64,000 bases of DNA from the NCBI GenBank assembly GCA_963753905.1, contig CAVWDZ010000001.1, positions 1,798,001 to 1,862,000 of the forward strand. The letters are read 5' to 3'. Position numbers and translations under genes: made by a program. The notes beneath the pieces were generated by a model that was not told where the DNA came from, did not search any database, and saw only the letters and a list, made by a program, of their open reading frames with translations. Source of the DNA: Bog-756 sp963753905 (GTDB taxonomy: Bacteria; Actinomycetota; Acidimicrobiia; Acidimicrobiales; RAAP-2). This document shows, piece by piece, positions 61,808-64,000 of this stretch (positions are counted from its first letter, which is position 1; every line of letters begins with the position of its first letter).

Positions 61808-62161
61808 CTAGACCTCCCCACGGGCCTCTTTGGCGTATCGAGATGCCATTTGTCGGGAGAATCCCCAAATTCGAGCCAGCTCGTTGATCGACATGCCGTG
61901 ATCCAGGGCCGATCGAAATGACGCAATGCGCGATGCCCGTCGACATCTGTCAAGTTCGAAGAGAGCCTCAGTCAGATCTTCGCGGTCCTCGGTGATGAGC
62001 GTGTTCTTGAACACGGCTCGGTACTCGTCCTCCGGTGCAAGACGCATCCCCAGAGATCTCCGTATCTTCTCCTCGCGACTTTCCAGCACGCGGCGCAAGT
62101 TCTGCATGGCCTCGACCAGGTGCTCGGCGCATCGAATCGCTTCCTCGTCATTGGCAGACAT
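61808..62161 (-). CDS. small helix-turn-helix protein
   Basis: A 117-residue protein with a helical N-terminus (AEHLVEAMQNLRRVLESREE) and a C-terminal helix-turn-helix, GMSINELARIWGFSRQMASR, followed by a basic tail. It probably binds DNA as a repressor. The DNA is noticeably less GC-rich than its surroundings, suggesting transfer. TAGGTT lies 9 nt before ATG 62161. Confidence 0.65.
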   Translation of the reverse strand: MSANDEEAIRCAEHLVEAMQNLRRVLESREEKIRRSLGMRLAPEDEYRAVFKNTLITEDREDLTEALFELDRCRRASRIASFRSALDHGMSINELARIWGFSRQMASRYAKEARGEV

Positions 62162-62280
62162 GTTGTCGGTAACCTATCGAATTCGAGCTCGCATTTACTG
62201 TTGGGGCCAGCACCGGCGACCACGAGCCGACCTCGATCTGGGATGGACTTCTTCCGACCGCTCCAAGGTAATGCAGGGGC

Positions 62281-63102
62281 TCAGATCGTGAACGCCAGGT
62301 GCTCGACCAGTTGGCGGCCGAGCACCGGGTCGCCGGAGTAGACGACCTCCGCGGCATGGTCCGTTCCCGGGTCGCGACGGCCACCGGTCAGCCGGAGGAA
62401 CGCGGTCGCCGGGAGCTCGACACCGACCGTGGGAGGACCGTGCAGTTCCGGGACGAGCTCGGCCCGGTCGTCGACCTCGACCAGGTAGGTGCGCGGAAGC
62501 GGCCCGGTGAGGTCGATGCAGACCCGCGATCCCGCGGGCAGCCGCGCACGACGCCCGACGATGTACCCGAGACCTGTGGACACCTCGTCCAGCGCCGAGG
62601 CCAGGTCGGCGACGTCCTCACGGGGAGCGATCCCGAGCGCATAGCGGATGTCGTGCTCGTGCAGATAGCAGTCGTAGTGCCGGATCCGCATGAACCGCCC
62701 GTAGGTCTCGTCCCGCCCCGCGGGGGTCCACGACGGGGCGTCGAAATCCGCCTGGGTCATCGCTTCGAGGGCGGACGCCCTCCGGTCAGTGACGTCCGCG
62801 AAGCGGACAAGCAGCTCGCCAGGAGAGAGCCCGCGCATCGACTCGACCCAGACCTCGTTGGCCTCGGCGATCGGATTGGCGAGGTTGGTGATATGGGAGA
62901 TGTCCACCGTCGGCGCCGGTTCGCCGAGCAGCATCGACTCGGTGCCGATCACATGGCCGAGCACGTCCCGTACGCTCCAACCGGGCAGGCAGGTCGGCGT
63001 GTCCCACTGGTCGGTGGTCAGCGGGGTACAGAGCGTGCCCAGGGCCTCGAACTCGTTCCGCAGCAGTTCGACGGCCCCGGTCCTGTCAACGATGGTCGGC
63101 AC
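62281..63102 (-). CDS. maleylpyruvate isomerase-family (mycothiol-dependent DinB-like) protein
   Basis: A 273-residue protein of the TIGR03083/maleylpyruvate isomerase N-terminal family. LPGWSVRDVLGHVIGTE gives one metal His, and RHYDCYLHEHDIRYALG gives the second His and adjacent Asp-Ile-Arg. Relatives use mycothiol as thiol cofactor and occur almost only in actinobacteria. GTG 63102 is preferred because TACGGT (63115-63110, minus strand) ends 7 nt before it and there is no ribosome site. It is divergent from the copper genes. Confidence 0.82.
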   Translation of the reverse strand: MPTIVDRTGAVELLRNEFEALGTLCTPLTTDQWDTPTCLPGWSVRDVLGHVIGTESMLLGEPAPTVDISHITNLANPIAEANEVWVESMRGLSPGELLVRFADVTDRRASALEAMTQADFDAPSWTPAGRDETYGRFMRIRHYDCYLHEHDIRYALGIAPREDVADLASALDEVSTGLGYIVGRRARLPAGSRVCIDLTGPLPRTYLVEVDDRAELVPELHGPPTVGVELPATAFLRLTGGRRDPGTDHAAEVVYSGDPVLGRQLVEHLAFTI

Positions 63103-63109
63103 GGCGCTC

Positions 63110-63179
63110 ACCGTAGCGGCACTCTGGGTCGACCTGTGGCGGTGGGCGGGCCCGCACGAGCCGCAGGGGCAATTACGCT
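63110..63179. promoter_or_regulatory. divergent -10 boxes for isomerase-like and copper genes
   Basis: TACGGT reads on the minus strand at 63115-63110, 7 nt before GTG 63102. TACGCT reads on the plus strand at 63174-63179, 6 nt before ATG 63186. Both fit leaderless promoters in a 70-nt divergent gap. Confidence 0.45.
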
Positions 63180-63185
63180 GGGGGG

Positions 63186-63449
63186 ATGACCACTCCTGAG
63201 CCCTCACCGAGGGCCGCCGGCGACCTGGGCGGCCCGACGACCGTCGAGCTCTCGATCGAGGGTATGCACTGCGGATCGTGCGTGGCCCTGGTCGAAGAGG
63301 CCCTCATCGAGCAGTCCGGTGTGGCCGCCGCCTCCGTCGACCTGGACCGTGCCCGAGCCGTTGTCGGGTTCGACCCGTCCTTGGTCGGGGTCGACGAGCT
63401 GCGCGCCGCAGTCGAAGCGGTCGGATACGCCGCAGCCCCGATCGGCTAG
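63186..63449 (+). CDS. heavy-metal-associated domain protein, copper chaperone-like
   Basis: An 87-residue HMA-fold protein with the metal motif IEGMHCGSCV (Cys-x-x-Cys) and the ferredoxin-like beta-alpha-beta-beta-alpha-beta pattern. It should carry Cu(I) in the cytoplasm and pass it to the ATPase encoded 30 nt downstream. Confidence 0.9.
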   Translation: MTTPEPSPRAAGDLGGPTTVELSIEGMHCGSCVALVEEALIEQSGVAAASVDLDRARAVVGFDPSLVGVDELRAAVEAVGYAAAPIG

Positions 63450-63479
63450 CGATGCAGACGAGCCCGGGGTGACCCCTCC

Positions 63480-64000
63480 ATGGTGACCTCGTCGCCGGTG
63501 GCGGCGCCGGCCCCGGCGACGACGGCTCCGGGCTCCAGCACCGCCGAGCTCGAGCTCGGCGGGATGCACTGCGGTGCCTGCGCCACCCGCATCGAGCGGT
63601 CGCTCAACCGACTCCCCGGGGTGGCGAGCGCCTCGGTCAACCTGGCCACCGCGCGCGCCTTCGTCTCCTACGATCCCCGTCGGGCCGGACCCGACGACCT
63701 CTGCGACGCGGTCGTCGCGGCCGGCTACGACGCCGCGCCGGTCGTCGGTGCCAGCCGGCCGGAGACCGCCGACCCCGACCACTGGGTGGTGCGTGCGGCC
63801 ATCTCGTGGCCGTTGGCCCTGTTGGCCCTCGCGGTCTCCCTGAGCGCGGCCGAGACTCCGGCCGCCGGATGGACGGTGCTGCTGCTGGCCGTCGTCGTCG
63901 AGCTCGCGGGAGGGTGGCCGTTCCTCCGCAACAGCGCCCGGTTGCTCCGCCACGGTGCCACCAACATGGACACCCTCATCGCCCTGGGCACCCTCGCCGC
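63480..64000 (+). CDS. heavy-metal P1B-type ATPase, N-terminal part, cut by window edge
   Basis: The frame is open from ATG 63480 to the window end (173 residues). It starts with an HMA domain (LGGMHCGACATRI, Cys-x-x-Cys), followed by two membrane helices and the segment GATNMDTLIALGTLAA, typical of CopA. It would pump Cu(I) or a similar ion out of the cell. The phosphorylation and CPx motifs lie beyond the window. Confidence 0.9.
   Translation, partial: MVTSSPVAAPAPATTAPGSSTAELELGGMHCGACATRIERSLNRLPGVASASVNLATARAFVSYDPRRAGPDDLCDAVVAAGYDAAPVVGASRPETADPDHWVVRAAISWPLALLALAVSLSAAETPAAGWTVLLLAVVVELAGGWPFLRNSARLLRHGATNMDTLIALGTLA

Noticed and set aside
61483..61887. Short frames on both strands after the duplicated GNAT end
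   Set aside because: They have no ribosome site, no coding-like composition, and partly derive from the duplicated DNA.
1..64000. tRNA or rRNA genes
   Set aside because: I scanned for the T-loop GGTTCGA-type pattern and for rRNA conserved blocks and saw none; a covariance-model search would be needed to exclude degenerate ones.

Overview
The window comes from a high-GC Gram-positive bacterium, most likely an actinobacterium and possibly class Acidimicrobiia. The grounds are GC-rich third codon positions, many GTG starts, a GTP-type PEP carboxykinase, a mycothiol-type maleylpyruvate isomerase-like protein, a DUF6186-like membrane protein, TANNNT -10 boxes placed 6-8 nt before start codons (leaderless genes), and a secreted NlpC/P60 protein with GYWLVASDGG-type repeats of the kind I associate with Acidimicrobiia. 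The class assignment is inference. No rRNA, tRNA, CRISPR array or recognisable transposase was seen.

Layout. 0-2.1 kb, minus strand: end of a membrane-bound NADH dehydrogenase/hydrogenase-like complex (antiporter-like subunit running off the left edge, plus its Fe-S small subunit), divergent from pckG at 2.2-4.0 kb. 4.3-15 kb: a catabolic stretch with an amidohydrolase, a GH1 glycosidase, two-oxoglutarate oxygenase-like PhyH, a periplasmic-binding protein, a GH38 alpha-mannosidase, a cytochrome P450 and an MDR oxidoreductase. 15-19 kb: beta-hydroxyacid dehydrogenase, a TIG-domain membrane protein and a DHA2 efflux pump. 19-28 kb: an envelope/secretion stretch with a GT87-like membrane protein, an O-antigen-ligase-like protein fused to a GH43-like propeller, a secreted five-repeat protein, a secreted phosphoesterase and a lipoprotein alpha/beta hydrolase. 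28-34.7 kb: a decayed efflux-pump remnant, two oxidoreductases, a DUF2252 protein, membrane proteins and a secreted lipase.

34.8-52 kb is visibly more GC-rich. It holds a second PhyH protein, an alpha/beta hydrolase, a nucleosidase-phosphorylase/MFS/small membrane protein operon, an L,D-transpeptidase, a flavoprotein disulfide reductase, a tight operon (unknown protein, SnoaL-like, amidohydrolase, OafA-like acyltransferase), a CocE-like lipoprotein, an acyl-CoA dehydrogenase/hydrolase pair and an SDR. 52-59 kb: the NlpC/P60 repeat protein, a PLP decarboxylase with no standard start codon, and two tandem GGDEF-EAL proteins. 59-64 kb: quinone reductase and GNAT genes, then a small low-GC insertion bounded by a partial duplication of the GNAT 3' end and carrying excisionase-like and other small HTH genes, then the maleylpyruvate isomerase-like gene and a copper chaperone/P-type ATPase pair cut by the right edge.

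The most unusual items are the ligase-GH43 fusion, the duplicated GNAT 3' end flanking an excisionase-like gene, two genes whose best starts are CTG and ATC, one EAL domain with a broken metal motif, and hairpins at convergent gene ends that contain stop codons. No single dominant undescribed system could be demonstrated from sequence alone.
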